Shown here: in pieces, positions 24,926-36,643 of the stretch | Position numbering within the stretch: the stretch's first letter is position 1 | Layout: each line of letters begins with the position of its first letter | NCBI GenBank assembly: GCA_019648995.1 | Contig: BLXT01002301.1 | Coordinates: forward strand, 972,468-1,022,166 | DNA: 49,699 bases | Direction: 5' to 3' | Origin: Plakobranchus ocellatus | Taxonomy: Eukaryota > Mollusca > Gastropoda > Plakobranchidae | Position numbers and translations under genes: made by a program | The notes under the pieces: model-generated | The model's input: only the letters and a program-made list of their open reading frames with translations | Database searches by the model: none | What the model was told of the DNA's origin: nothing

Positions 24926-27900
24926 TCATGTTGTTGTTGTTGTTTTTGTTGCCATTGGAATGTAAGTGTCCTCATCAATGTCTGTATAAATAGGCTCTTC
25001 CATTCCTAGACAGCTGTCATGGTCCAGTGCTGGGGGTACAGGAATGTTTTTATGTGTGTCTTTCATTGGCATAGATTCAGCAATTTCAGATCCACCGTTA
25101 TTCTTTAAATTTTTTAACGAAGCGTTTAAACCTTGCGCCGTTTTGTCAGATTCCGAACATGCATGTTTTTTCGAGCTTAGTGAAATGGGCTTCATTGTGC
25201 TAACATTAACCTCCTCCTTGGAACGTAAAGACTGGGGGCGGTTTTTAGAATGCAAGGATGCTGGAACCTCTTTTGAGCTTTTGGGTAAACTCCAACGCCA
25301 CAAACTTTTCAAGTCAAAACCTCTTTGGATCGTTTTGGGCCTGCCTGAAAAATCATTACGCTGCATAGGAATACTTTTGTCATTACAAAAAAGAGTTGAG
25401 TGTTTTACTATTTGTTCATAGCCAGAATGATCAGCTGAATGGTTTAATAGAGGTGATAAAGGTCTTGTTTTTGTACAAATAACATTATCGTGTAACCCGT
25501 AGTTGAACTGGATGTTCCCACAAACTGACTGCTCTTCTGCAGAAGTATTGGGTATCTTGTGTAATAAAGCTTGAGCTGGCATACTCATGCAATCTGTGTA
25601 ACTATGGACAGAATAAGTATCGATTTCATCTTGTTTTGGATTTACTCTACCGCAAAACGATGTGTTTTTATGGACACCCTCTTTCATATTTTTATTAATA
25701 CTAGGGGTTTCGCAGGCATCTTCCCTATTTATGGAGACAGAAAGTTCTAAGGGAGACCCTCCCCTAGATGGAGAATTGCTCCTGGGGCTAAACTCAAACG
25801 TCAAAGGGTCATAGATGTTGGATGGAGAGCGTGATCTAGTGGATTTAAAAGTAAGACCCTCATACAAATTGAAATAGTTAGCCGTGGCACCAGAACTCGA
25901 GCTGTCCATCCTAAGCAGAACAGGTCCTTGCCGGAGAGATGAATATGATGAGTGGTGGCTAGGTGGCCGAAGACGGTCAACGTCACGCAAGTCACGACTG
26001 GTCATGAAAAGACAGTTATTTGAGTCTGTTTCAAAGGGACATGGAAAAGAGAAGCGTTTGTTATTTTTACAGGCATCACCATCCTCCCCGACAGTTATTG
26101 TTGGAACTCTTAGAAAATTGGTTGTGCATTGTGGAGAAGAAGAGTTTGAAAAACTTAAGTTATCTTTTTTCTTGCCTATTAAGCTCGCAAAGGCTCCATT
26201 GATGTTCCCACCCTCGGGTGTGGAGGATGTAGGTCTTAGTTTCCTCTGTGGTGCCAAGTCTTCGAGATCTACTATTTGTCTCAAAGGTTCAGGTGCGGCA
26301 GGCCGAGAAAGAGATGAAGTAGGATAAACTGCATTCTCATTAGCCACGCACCTAATTGACATCCGCTCTAAATAAGCGCTTAATGTTTCAGGATCCACTG
26401 GAGCTTGGTGTGGAAGATGTATTGGAGGAGCATGTAGATGCATATCAGACATTCGTGCCCCTCTGATACTCGAGTTTCTGTTCACCATTAAGTTAGCATC
26501 CTCGACCTCCACAGCCGAGTATCTTCTCCTGCCGCTATTTTCCTCTGCAGATCTTTGTTTGTACTTAAGCTTTAGGCGTTGGAGTCTTCGTTGACGCCGT
26601 CGCATTCGCATGCAGACAAAGATAAAGATAAGTAAGATAATGCAGAATGTGAAACCTGTGACGAGGAAAATAACAACAAATTTGAATTTGCTTTTGTTGT
26701 AACTTACCGTGAGATCTTTGTTTATCAAATCGACATCTTCTGGAGCAGTTGGTTGGACTGAGATTGGAAGGCGACTCGATGTGGTTGAAAAGAAAGAATT
26801 ATGTATGGAGATACTCATCGATTTAATATCGTGTTTTGTCACATCTAGTTTAGAGTGGGGGCGGGAGTAACGAAGTAACAGCTTTTGCAAGTGGACAGGT
26901 GGTGTCTTTCGTCTATTAAGATGAAAATTATGTGGTTCTATGTTTTTTCTTTTAACATTCATATTACTGTTTGTGCTAGGACCTGTAGGTTCTTCTTTTA
27001 AATAGTCGTCTCTTATCGGAAGCTGTGCGTCGAAAAACTGGAAGAACGGCATGTCATTTATTTCACCATAGATGAGATCATCTTCATCAAAAATAAGTTC
27101 TTGAATGTAATCGTCCTCATTTTCATACTCCAACTCTTGAATCTGACTATCAATCTCAGTGTTTTCAAAGTCTGCGTTGTCATTCTCCACCTGGGAGTCC
27201 CGAACTAGGTTTGCCCCTATACGCTTGTGATTTACAGAGCCTACATCTTCTGGCGGAATTTCTTCGTCCACACTTTCATTCTCTGAAGACATCCTCTGAT
27301 GAAGCAAAAAGACATTTGATACATATTCAGGTAAACCTGATGGTCCAAGTTCGAATTCCGTTTCTATTGATGGTATTGGTGACGATGTAGGTAAAATGGA
27401 TTCGAGTGTTAAATTTGATGTTGATGATATAAAGGATATTTCTGGGGCTAAAGTTTTCCACGACTGAACAGAAATACTCTTGGTTTGAAAAATGATTTCT
27501 CTTGGAGATGTAGAGTTTCCATATTGATTTGAGGAATACAATATTACTCTATATCTTGTTAATGAGGACAGGGGTGTGAGGCAATGAGAATACATTTCAT
27601 ATGTGTGGCTTCCTGAGTTTTTCTCCCTTTTGCTTCTGTCACCTGAAAGAACAATGGCGTGATAACAAGCGTGTCTAGATGGTTCTTGATTTCCCGTTCC
27701 AGGCACACTAACATTTTTTCTTTTTTGTTCTGACTCTTCATAGCACTCCAAGTGGAACGACTGCCTGGCACCTCCATTGAAGCCGGGTATCCAAGAAAAG
27801 CAAGCATAATCGGAGGATACGTTAACCAACTGAAATGTATAAGGTGAAAGAGGTGCCTGTTTCGAGATTACTTCATACTTCCTTTGTGAGCGACCTAACG

Positions 27901-30900
27901 AGTTTGTAGCCCACAGCACGTAAATACCATATTGATCTGGATTTGAGAGAGTAATACTTATGTTACCCACGCAAATGTTGCTATTTGTGATAGTAGAACA
28001 TTTAATTGTCAAGTACTTCACGTCTGAATTGAGATCATTATTGTAATTATTTTCATCTCTGGCGTTAATACTACTTTCCTGTAATACTGTTTTTGTCATT
28101 TGATCCTCTGAACTTATTGTATTATCAGATACGCTTTTGTTTTTGTTGGAAAATTGTTCATCGTTATTCTCTTGGTGGTGTTTTGTTCTAGAAATCTGCG
28201 GTGGCGTTGAGTCTGGGACAGACCGTTTTTGGTCTTGTGAAAGATCATGTTCATAATGAGCCAAAAAAGGCGATCTAAATTTATGGACTGCACTTGAGTG
28301 ATTTTGGCGTCCAAATGTCAGCGATGGTTTAGGGTTCCCAGCAAAGCAGGCCGTGATAGTAATTGTTGTGTTGAATTTCACTACTATAGTCTCGACATCG
28401 GCATTTGTTTCCACTCGTTCAAGATCTGATTGACACAAAGTTGACTCGTGTGTGCCTGAAAGGTAAGAAACAAAGCCCTGTCTTTCTCCTTGGCTATTTG
28501 ACATTGCATTTCTGGTAAATGTTGTCGTTGTGCCCGAGATTCTTATTGGTGGACATGAAAGATCCAACGTTATAGATTTTTTATAACCAGACATCGATGT
28601 TGAAGAGGACAGCCCATAGTTGTTGAAAACAGAGCATGAATATTCTCCGTTGTCCAGACACGTAACATTATTTAGAATAGCGATGCTAGACTTTTCAGTA
28701 AGAGACAAACGATTTACGTGAGAATGAAACAGTAAAGGATTCAATCCAAAGCGTTGAAATTCAGCATTCACATATCGAGGTCTATCCCATTTTATCGTAG
28801 GTTCAGGCCAGCCGCTGACATTGCATACCAAAGCAACTGTAGCATAAGTCAAAAACTTTCCGACGCCAAACGAGCCAGTGCGACCACTAGATTTTGGATA
28901 TTCATCTTGAAGTGGAACTGGAAAATTGGACTTTGTGTCGTTTACAATTGTCATGGATAATGCGGTGACACTTGCAGCAACCCTGACTCTTACATCCACT
29001 GGTTTGATACTCCTTCCCGCCATATTTCCCGCCTGACATGCATACAGACCTGAGTCCTCACGCGACAGGGACAGGATGCGCAGTACAGATGCGTTTGAAA
29101 TCATCGCTCCTTTTCTGTACCATCTGAGAAACGAAAAATTTAATTTCATGTTCAGACTAACTGTTCATTTGTTCTCAAAACATGGCGTCAATAATAGTAT
29201 GTGTTATTTTTTAATCCTATAGTAACAAAGCCACATTAATAGTGCCAACCTATAAATAAACAGAATGGAGTGTGTAATTCCATTTACTGCGCCATGCTAA
29301 CACTTTTTCTTCTTCTTCTTCTTCAGGTGCCTTGTCTGGGACAGACGTCGGCGATCATGTTCCTCCACTCAAACCTGTTCTCAGTTAACCGTAGTAAGTT
29401 GTTGATGCTACCCTTACCTATTGCTCATGACTTAAGACTTTTAATAATAGTTATTCTCTATCTACCTTTATTGCGTTTGTCTTCAACCTTTCAGTGATTT
29501 CTAAGGGTTCTAAATCTATGTGTAGGAAAATATGAGCTAAACATTGAAGTTGCCTCTGTCCCATGTTTTTAATTAATGAGCGCCTTCAGTATCAATTCAT
29601 TTGACTTTTTTTCCATTCATGATATCTTTATTATTCTTCTGATAAACCAGATATCTATTGCTTCTACTTTTCTCTCTGTTTCATAGTTTATTGTTCAACA
29701 CTCGCTACCATATAAAGTACTGCCTGTATATATTTTCTCATTGCCCTTATTTTGATTTTCATACTCATGTTTCTTTTTGCCAGGTATTGGTTTCATTTTT
29801 TGGAATATATCCTTGGCTATGACTATTCTTTTACTTATTTCACTTGTGTATCTGCCATCTGATGTTATCAGGTAACCAAGATATTTAAATTTTGTAACTT
29901 GTTTGATTTTTTTGCCTTTGCAAACAAGATTGATTGCATTTTGGGTTAGAGGTTTTTTTTTTTTTTAAGATAATCATATTAAATTTCGTATTCCACAAAC
30001 CTACTTGATCGTGTGAAAAAAGGCTCATTTAACATGCCGCAACGACATCGTTTAGACTACCTTATTTTGAAACTTTCTATATTGCCATTTTTACGTACGA
30101 ATAAAGATTTAAATCATGTTTTAATAAGTTAAGCTGTATTTAAAATTGGATGTGAAAAAGTAAGCAAACTTTATTTAACCCACCTGTAATTACAGTAAGG
30201 TTTGCATTGGGCGGAGCATGATAATATAAGCTCCACCCCTTCGTCTGTCTGAACATGTCCACCAGGAGAGATGACCAAGCTTGTCCCGGGTCCATAATGG
30301 ATAGTCACAATCACTTCGTTAAAGGCAGCCGACAAAAGTGTCCGCATATGGCATCTATACAAAACATGAAAGAAAGACAAATATAGTAAGCTTTTTTTAT
30401 CTTCAGATTCAAGGAGAAAATTGCCAAATTGACTTACCTGTTGCTATTTTTATTTTAATTGCCCATAAGTATGATCATACAGGTAGTTATTTTAAGGCAA
30501 TTCTGAGTTCATTTCATTTCCTCCCACCCCATCCCCACCGCCAACTCCCCCGGGGCTTCGGTGGCGCAGTGGCTAGCGAGTCGGCCCTGAGATATGCAGG
30601 GACTCTTCTGTCGCGGGTTCGAAACCTGCCACCGGCACCCTGGTCTGATGTAGGGCTTGCAACCCTGAGATCAACTTGTTGTAGACTTGACTATATACAC
30701 CCCCCCCCCCCCCCCTTTCTCTCTTTTTCCCCCAGGTAGTGAGAAAATCATAAGATTCCCATGGTTCATGACTACCTATATCTTCCTCCATCCTGCCGGG
30801 TGACAAATCTTGCAGGTAGCATAACGCTGACAGTAGTCGCTCCCTCTCTCATTGGCTGGGCCATTCCTCGCCCTGCCCATCTGTATGAGAAGATGAAGAC

Positions 30901-31803
30901 CGGCTGCTCTCCTGTGACATCAACAGTGAATATCTCTTGAAGTGAGCCAGTAGGTGGAGCTATGTGGTACCACGTGACTCGCACAAGTTCGTCTTCAGAG
31001 TTAAGGAACATAGCAGAACATCGCAGAACTAAGTCTTCAGTGTGTTCTGTGACAACCGTGCTAGTTCCCTGTGTTGAGACACGGAGTGCCGAACAAGCAG
31101 CTGCATTTTATGAAAAGAGAAAATTAATTAATGATAGTATGAAAAAAGTGGATTTATGAAAGTTCCTAAAAAAAATATAAAAAAAAACAAGATAGGGACA
31201 ATACGATTGATAAGCGAGTAAATAATAATAATATGTAACCAAGCGAAAATTAGAAAGGTATAGAGATTTTTTTCATGTCCATCTGACATTATCAGAAAAT
31301 CTTGCACCACGGGAAAGGCAGACAAAATAAAAGTAGGACAAAATGGATACACTCAGAAAAATTAGAAACCGAAAGGAATGAAAGAGACTGGTTGCCAGCT
31401 GGCTAAAGAGGCCGCTACAGACTTTGCGTCTTTTAAACTTGGGGCGGATTGCAGTTATTGCAATCTGGGGATATAAGCTTCTATATTGAACTCAGACTTC
31501 CCGACATTATATTCCAATCCAGCCAACTCTACAAAGACCTCAGAGCAAGGAAATGGCTGTCTGATGCTGCTGAGGATTTAGACAGTTTATGGGCGTTTGG
31601 GGTGTCTACAGAGTATTGTTGCCAGTTTATCGTTGAAGCGGGACTTGCCATTCGAATAATCACAAGAAGAAGATTGTTCGCATGAAAGTCAACAATATTG
31701 TGATTCTTAAATATTCTAATAAAAGATCAGATACGTAATTGAATTAATGAATAAATCGAAGAGAATGATTAGACAGTATGGTAGATCTGCAGCTAGGTAT
31801 ATC

Positions 31804-31857
<54 letters not shown>

Positions 31858-32275
31858 GAGAGAGAGAGAGAGAGAGAGAAATAGAGAATGGGAGGGGAGG
31901 GAGGGAGGGAGAGAGAAAGAAAGCACATATAAGGAGAGAGTGATTGCGAAAAAGAAGGAGGGAGAGAGGAGGGCATCAGAGGCAATCAGACTTAAAACCA
32001 GAAAAAAAGATAAATTGACCTACAATATAGAAAGTCACGAATTGTTTAAATAGCATCTAAGTGTCTAAAATCAACCTTTGCCACTTAACAAATGAATAAA
32101 TGAAATAAATATTACAGCACAGATAAAAATACTCCTCCCATATGGAATTAAGAATGATATCAAACTGCTCAGATTGAGGTTAAAATAATCCTTTTTTAAA
32201 ATCGATATTTATTCATTAAATACTATACTCACCGAAGAAAGATATAGCCAACAGCAGAACACAAGCTTCCTCCAT
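24926..32275 (-). CDS. Single-pass Ig/FN3 receptor with long tyrosine-motif cytoplasmic tail
   Basis: Four minus-strand exons, 32233-32275, 30776-31100, 30184-30354 and 24926-29123, join in phase into 1578 residues. Residues 1-19 (MEEACVLLLAISFF...) form a signal peptide. Ig-like domain 1 has Cys42 and Cys124 (DGGRYRC). Domain 2 has Cys169, Trp181 and Cys209 (REDSGLYAC). Domain 3 has Cys280 and Cys343 (DNGEYSC). A fourth Ig-like region (about 395-595) carries a long Ser/Asn-rich insertion and YGIYVLWATN where the second Cys is expected. An FN3 domain covers about 600-728 (FSWIPGFNGG; YRVILYSSNQYG). An acidic stalk leads to a transmembrane segment at 995-1017 followed by RMRRRQRRLQR. The 561-residue tail is Ser/Pro-rich and holds Y1263 in YFNL (a YxN, Grb2-type SH2 site) and Y1567 in YIPM (a YxxM, PI3K-type site). 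It should act as a cell-surface adhesion or signalling receptor. Nephrin/Turtle-like and CD22-like relatives are possible; the exact orthologue is not recognised. Confidence 0.88.
29285..29985 (-). mobile_element. LINE retrotransposon fragment, 3' end of the reverse-transcriptase ORF
   Basis: On the minus strand this intron segment reads TKFKYLGYLITSDGRYTSEI and SKRIVIAKDIFQKMKPI, later VEAIDIWFIRRIIKIS and MEKKSNELILKA, and finally LTENRFEWRNMIADVC followed by PRQGT and a stop. These are the hallmark C-terminal blocks of endonuclease/reverse-transcriptase LINEs (YLG..I..DG....EI..RI; W..RR...I.W...SNE..L; terminal R..WR.MI). Stops and frame changes interrupt it, and the 5' part is missing. 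A short (GAA)n run follows the end, typical of such a LINE tail. It lies in the intron between 29123 and 30184 of the receptor gene. Confidence 0.85.
30552..30705 (+). repeat. tRNA-derived SINE, family A, copy 2 (best preserved)
   Basis: The element starts GGGGCTTCGGTGGCGCAGTG. The A box TGGCGCAGTGG is at 30562-30572 and the B box GGTTCGAAACC at 30616-30626, a spacing that fits a tRNA-like RNA polymerase III promoter. The body contains CTGAGATCAACTTGTTGTAG and ends in CTATATACAC plus a poly-C run. It sits in the intron between 30354 and 30776 of the receptor gene. Confidence 0.85.
31806..31925. repeat. (TA)n followed by (GA)n microsatellite
   Basis: About 23 TA units, then about 11 GA units, then GGGAGG-type purine repeats, inside the first intron of the receptor gene. 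Confidence 0.95.
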
Positions 32276-33899
32276 TTTTTTTTTGGTCCGTTTACTTTAA
32301 GCTTAATGGGTTTGCTGTAGCAGATTCACGGATGAAAAATATTAATTAATTAATGTACAAGTTATTGAGCTCAACACGATTTTTAACTTTTTTTTAATTA
32401 AGCCTCTTTTCAGACCATCATAAATATTATCTGGTAAATTATTAAGTGGGCCAGATCATCATATCATAATTATAACTTGAGGATGCGCATCTTTTGGGCC
32501 TACCAGACTTCTAATCAAATCTTTGTACGCACTGTGGAGCAGACTAAATTCTATTGTTCGTTTGCAATTTACAACATACGGAGCCCAATGTAATATGATG
32601 TTCTGCTGGAGCTTATCGAAGCCATTAAAATTCATCCTGCTCTATTTCATGCAGCGAACCAGTCTTTAAAAGACTGAATGTGCCATGAATTTTTAAAACC
32701 ATTTTTTCTTTGTGTGTAAAAATTTTATTTAAAATATATTTAACATTTTTTTAAGGCCCGCTCAATTTTTATAATATCAACAGAAACATTAAGAAAGCAG
32801 CCCTATTTCTCGAATCTTGGGTTAAATTTAAATCCAGAACTAAACAATTTTAGAAACAAAATCGGAATTAAACCTTAGAGCAAAACAGCAAGCAAGCACA
32901 CACTTCTTCCCGTTTGTCTGAAGTGCAAGGTTGTTTACACTGAGCTCTGGAGGATGCTTAAACATAATGTGACAGCTTTCAGACTCCACCAGTCGACATT
33001 CAATTACTGATTACGTTGCACAGTTACACAAAAATTGAACTTTAGGGCCCTAGGACTCAAATTACACTGCCTCTGACAAGCTCTAAAATTAATTAAAGAC
33101 ATATTTGCGATCTCTCTTTGATCTGTACAACAAAGTATACCTACGCCACATCGCATGTAAGTGCCATGGCTAGCGTATTTATGCTTTACTACAGAGAATA
33201 GAGAGAGGCGGTAAACATATCATGTTAATTATAGCACCGGCCTTAGCCTTAGTGAACAAGATAATATTAACAGGTTGCGTCTAGGCAACGAAAGTGTGGC
33301 AACGTCAGGCCTAGACGTTTTGGATTTAATTTTTAAAAGGATTGGTTTCGATGTAGTGCGAGAAAAGAAGTAATCCCGTAAACTGTCGCACAACTTTCTC
33401 TGAACTGAAGATGTTACATGTATTATCTTCGAAGTAATTTCTTGTGAGGACGAACTTTGCAGAATAGCCAGTTATTCCAAGAAAAGCCACTCCTGTTCTT
33501 ATTTCTTTTTGAAACCCGTCCATAAAATGGTAACGCTATGCTGAAAACAATCGCTTGCTTATTTGATTTTAGTACGGTAGTTTAAACTCAAGCCAGATTG
33601 TTTGTTTTTTTAAACGAAAACTCACTGTATTGACATTAAAGATATTGATTAATTATTATCGCTTATTGATGCACTTTTTTAAAAAAAATCAATTACGGTA
33701 TTTTTTTTTCTTTTTATAATCATTATCATACTCTGATAGGTGCTTTCTACCAAAATTAACTTATATGAAAGAAAACCCTGATTATAAGATTTTATGCATT
33801 ATTGTATTTGTTGCCTTTGGCACTGTTGTTTTATGTTGTCGTTGTTGTTTTTTTTTGCTCCTGTTGTTCATCCTCTTCCTACTTCTTCTCCTCCTCCTC
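32276..33899. other. Upstream region of the receptor gene; no gene seen
   Basis: This is the 5' side of the minus-strand receptor and should contain its promoter and 5' UTR. I see no clear TATA or initiator motif that I would defend, and no coding exon. Confidence 0.5.
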
Positions 33900-33902
33900 A
33901 TT

Positions 33903-33959
<57 letters not shown>

Positions 33960-34085
33960 TTCTTCTTCTTCTTCTTCTTCTTCTTNNNNNNNNNNNNNNN
34001 NNNCTTCTTCTTCTTCTTCTTCTTCTTCTTCTTCTTCTTCTTCTTCTTCTTCTTCTTCTTCTTCTTCTTTTTCCTCTTCTTTTTC

Positions 34086-34152
<67 letters not shown>

Positions 34153-34165
34153 TATTATTATTATG
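33900..34165. repeat. Compound (ATC)n-(TTC)n-(ATT)n microsatellite with assembly gap
   Basis: ATC units run to about 33958, TTC units from there to about 34070 with an 18-N gap at 33986-34003, and then ATT units to about 34165. Each block changes one base of the triplet. Long open frames across it encode homopolymers only and are not genes. Confidence 0.95.
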
Positions 34166-35534
34166 TTGCTGTTGTTTTTGTTATTGTTGTATTGCTTTTT
34201 TTTATGATGTTGCCGCCACTGCTCTCAATTCTGAAGCACAGTAAATAAGTTGTTACAACAATGCTTTTGTAAAGCAACAGAGAAAATTAAAAGCGAGCAA
34301 CAAACATGTAAGTTAAACAAACGCTAAGCAACACAAAGAAGTAATTTATCCGCGCACGTTATAATGTAACTAACCAAGTCCTATTTAACTGAAGCGACTG
34401 GCAACTTTATGATGGACAACCTTAATTATATTGCGCAGTCATCTGCCAAACTTTGTTACGTTGACTAGATTAGGAAATTTGGCCAAGGCGTAGATTAGGC
34501 CTGCACTTAAGCTTCTCAAATAAAATGTCTATTTCGTAGCTTTAAAACTCTATAATCCTCTATTCCAAACAAATAAGATGCATCATAACATTAAATAATG
34601 AAGAAAAGAAAATAGACAGAGATTGAAAGAACAACTTAGTATTATTCTTCGTTTAACAGTGTTATTATTATTAGTTTTTAAGGTCTATGCTACGCTATAA
34701 TTAGGTGAGATAGAAATAAAACAAAGGTCTTCCTGTTGCGTTATTTTTCTTTTCTTCTTCTTTTTTAAAATTAAATCTTGCATTTTTATTGTGATTTTAT
34801 TTTTCCATCACACACATCGGACCTATGAAAATTTTAAAAAATACAACAACAAAAAAAAATAAAAACAAAAACAAAACAAAGAACCCTCTCTTTACTGGGC
34901 ATTAATAAACAAAGAGAACAGAATGAGATTATGCTCATCTTAATGAAATTAAATAAATAATTCGATTTAGAAAAAAGAAAATACGATGTAATGAACATAG
35001 AAACAAAATATAATAGATTGGTCTGAAAATAATGGAATAAGACTCCAATTTTTTTTTATACCTGTCCATTTTTATTTTGTTTTATAAAGCAAGCTTTTAA
35101 ATTGTAACTTTCCGTTCAACGGAAAAAAAAATTCTTAACATTTCATTCATTCTCATAAAGTAAAATCAAATCAAGCAAATATATGGAATTCAGAAATGTT
35201 TTTTAAAAACACAATATCGTAGCAAACCTAAAGACAAAGCGAGATTATTTTTTTTCTCTTTTTTCTTTTCTTTTTTCTTTATCATTATTTTTTTTTAGCT
35301 GATTGAGACTCGGGCGTTTAATCCGTTTACTGAAAAAATTTTGTATTATTTCATACGAAGGCAACATAAAAAAAAAAAAACACATTAGGTCTTCACATTA
35401 CATTTTAATTGGCCTATAAATCAATATATTCAAAACTCCCCGCAAAGCGAGAAACTATTCATTCATATGGATTTTTATTGTCACGAATGAGAAATAGATT
35501 TTTTTTAAAAAAAAGTTTTTATTGCGGATTAGGC
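34166..35534. other. AT-rich intergenic stretch; nothing recognised
   Basis: No exon-like frame with splice sites and no repeat family was recognised. It probably includes the 3' UTR of the minus-strand gene ending at 35535. Confidence 0.5.
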
Positions 35535-36594
35535 CTATGATGGTGTTTCAGATATCGAAGGGCTTTTTGGCATCTGCTGCTCAGGCTGCTCCGGCTGTTT
35601 TACCTACAATGAAGGGTTAAAGAATAAGTGAATAAATATTTACACTAATTATAAATACATGGATGATTGTTAATTTTAAGAAAGCTGGCTGCTTCTGCGT
35701 AAATTCACTAAAAGGTGCGAGTTTTTTTTTTCTGCAAACAGGAATCCTATTTTTAAGGATAAAATATACAATTAGTGAAGAGGCGTCGGTGGTGTGATGG
35801 TGGCAAATTTACCTTGAAATCTTTCGTCGGTTCGAATTCACCACCAGAGCCGGTCTTGACCAGGGCTAAAATATCGGTATTTTTTTTAACTTGAACACCA
35901 CAATTACTTTTGATTTTCAAATGATGCTTATTACCTGTTTTTAAGGATGCTAAACGCAAGTATGCCACTCCCAATAGGCACAAAAAAGGTCATAAGATAT
36001 TTAATTTTAAAGTTGAGGTATTTTACTCTATTCGTTTTTTGAAGGGGCTTAACCCAACATGCCATGCCTTAAATTCGTCAAAAAGTTGTGGTAGTAAAAA
36101 TTTACCAAAATATTCAGATTCCTAATAATGTGACTGACCATATTACACAAAAGATCAAAAAGAGAATAATTAACAGGGCAATTAGATTGCTCACCTTGAT
36201 GTTCATTAACTTTTTTTTTGTTTTTGGTTTTTTTTTTAATCGTTTTTAATTGATAATTTGACAATCAATACATCATTGCCTATGTAGTATTTGACATTGC
36301 CCGTGAATAGATCGAGCCTTACATTCCGGTTTATTGTTTGTTTGTTTTTTCAAATGGATGATTAATCCGAACAAACGCAAATCTTGCCCTAAAACATCCC
36401 TTTACTGATACAATAATTCTTACCCGTGCTGTACTGGTAGGTTTACATTGCTCTGCTGTGTCTCCTGCGCCGATATGTAGGCCTAGGCCTTTCTCTTCAT
36501 CTTCTGATTCGCTTTCATCTGAAAAGAAATCCTTTATAGTTGCAGGTTCCTCTCTGATGTAAGTATGCCATTGGGATTTCGATGATGCGTCCAT
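35535..36594 (-). CDS. Small acidic protein, two exons, unrecognised
   Basis: Minus-strand exons 36424-36594 and 35535-35603 join in phase 0 into 79 residues with ATG start and TAG stop. The donor is GTAAGA and the acceptor TTGTAG. The N-terminal half reads SSKSQWHTYIREEPATIKDF, then an acidic FFSDESESEDEEKG; the second exon is Gln/Pro-rich (VKQPEQPEQQMPKSPS). The SDESESEDEE stretch resembles casein kinase 2 sites. There is no signal peptide, membrane segment or Cys pair, so a soluble intracellular protein is likely. I do not recognise a family. The in-frame continuation past the donor to an unspliced stop is the alternative, but the acceptor and phase agreement favour splicing. A SINE fragment lies in the intron. 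Confidence 0.6.
35782..35870 (+). repeat. tRNA-derived SINE, family A, 5' fragment
   Basis: The head GGCGTCGGTGGTGTGATGGT and the B-box GGTTCGAATTC mark this as a 5' piece of the family; the tail with CTGAGATCA is missing. It lies in the intron of the small acidic-protein gene. Confidence 0.65.
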
Positions 36595-36643
36595 TATTTA
36601 TTTCTTTATTTATTTACTTCAATTTTTTGACTTGAATAAATGA

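Noticed and set aside
29270-29497. Plus-strand frame with a signal-peptide-like start (LLLLLQVPCLG)
   Set aside because: It is the antisense of the LINE fragment and its GAA run.
30552-30626. A functional tRNA gene
   Set aside because: A and B boxes are present, but the acceptor stem does not pair and the sequence recurs with a long non-tRNA body; it is a SINE.
33765-34248. Three overlapping long plus-strand open frames of poly-Phe/Leu, poly-His and poly-Ser
   Set aside because: They are the three frames of the trinucleotide microsatellite running through an N gap.
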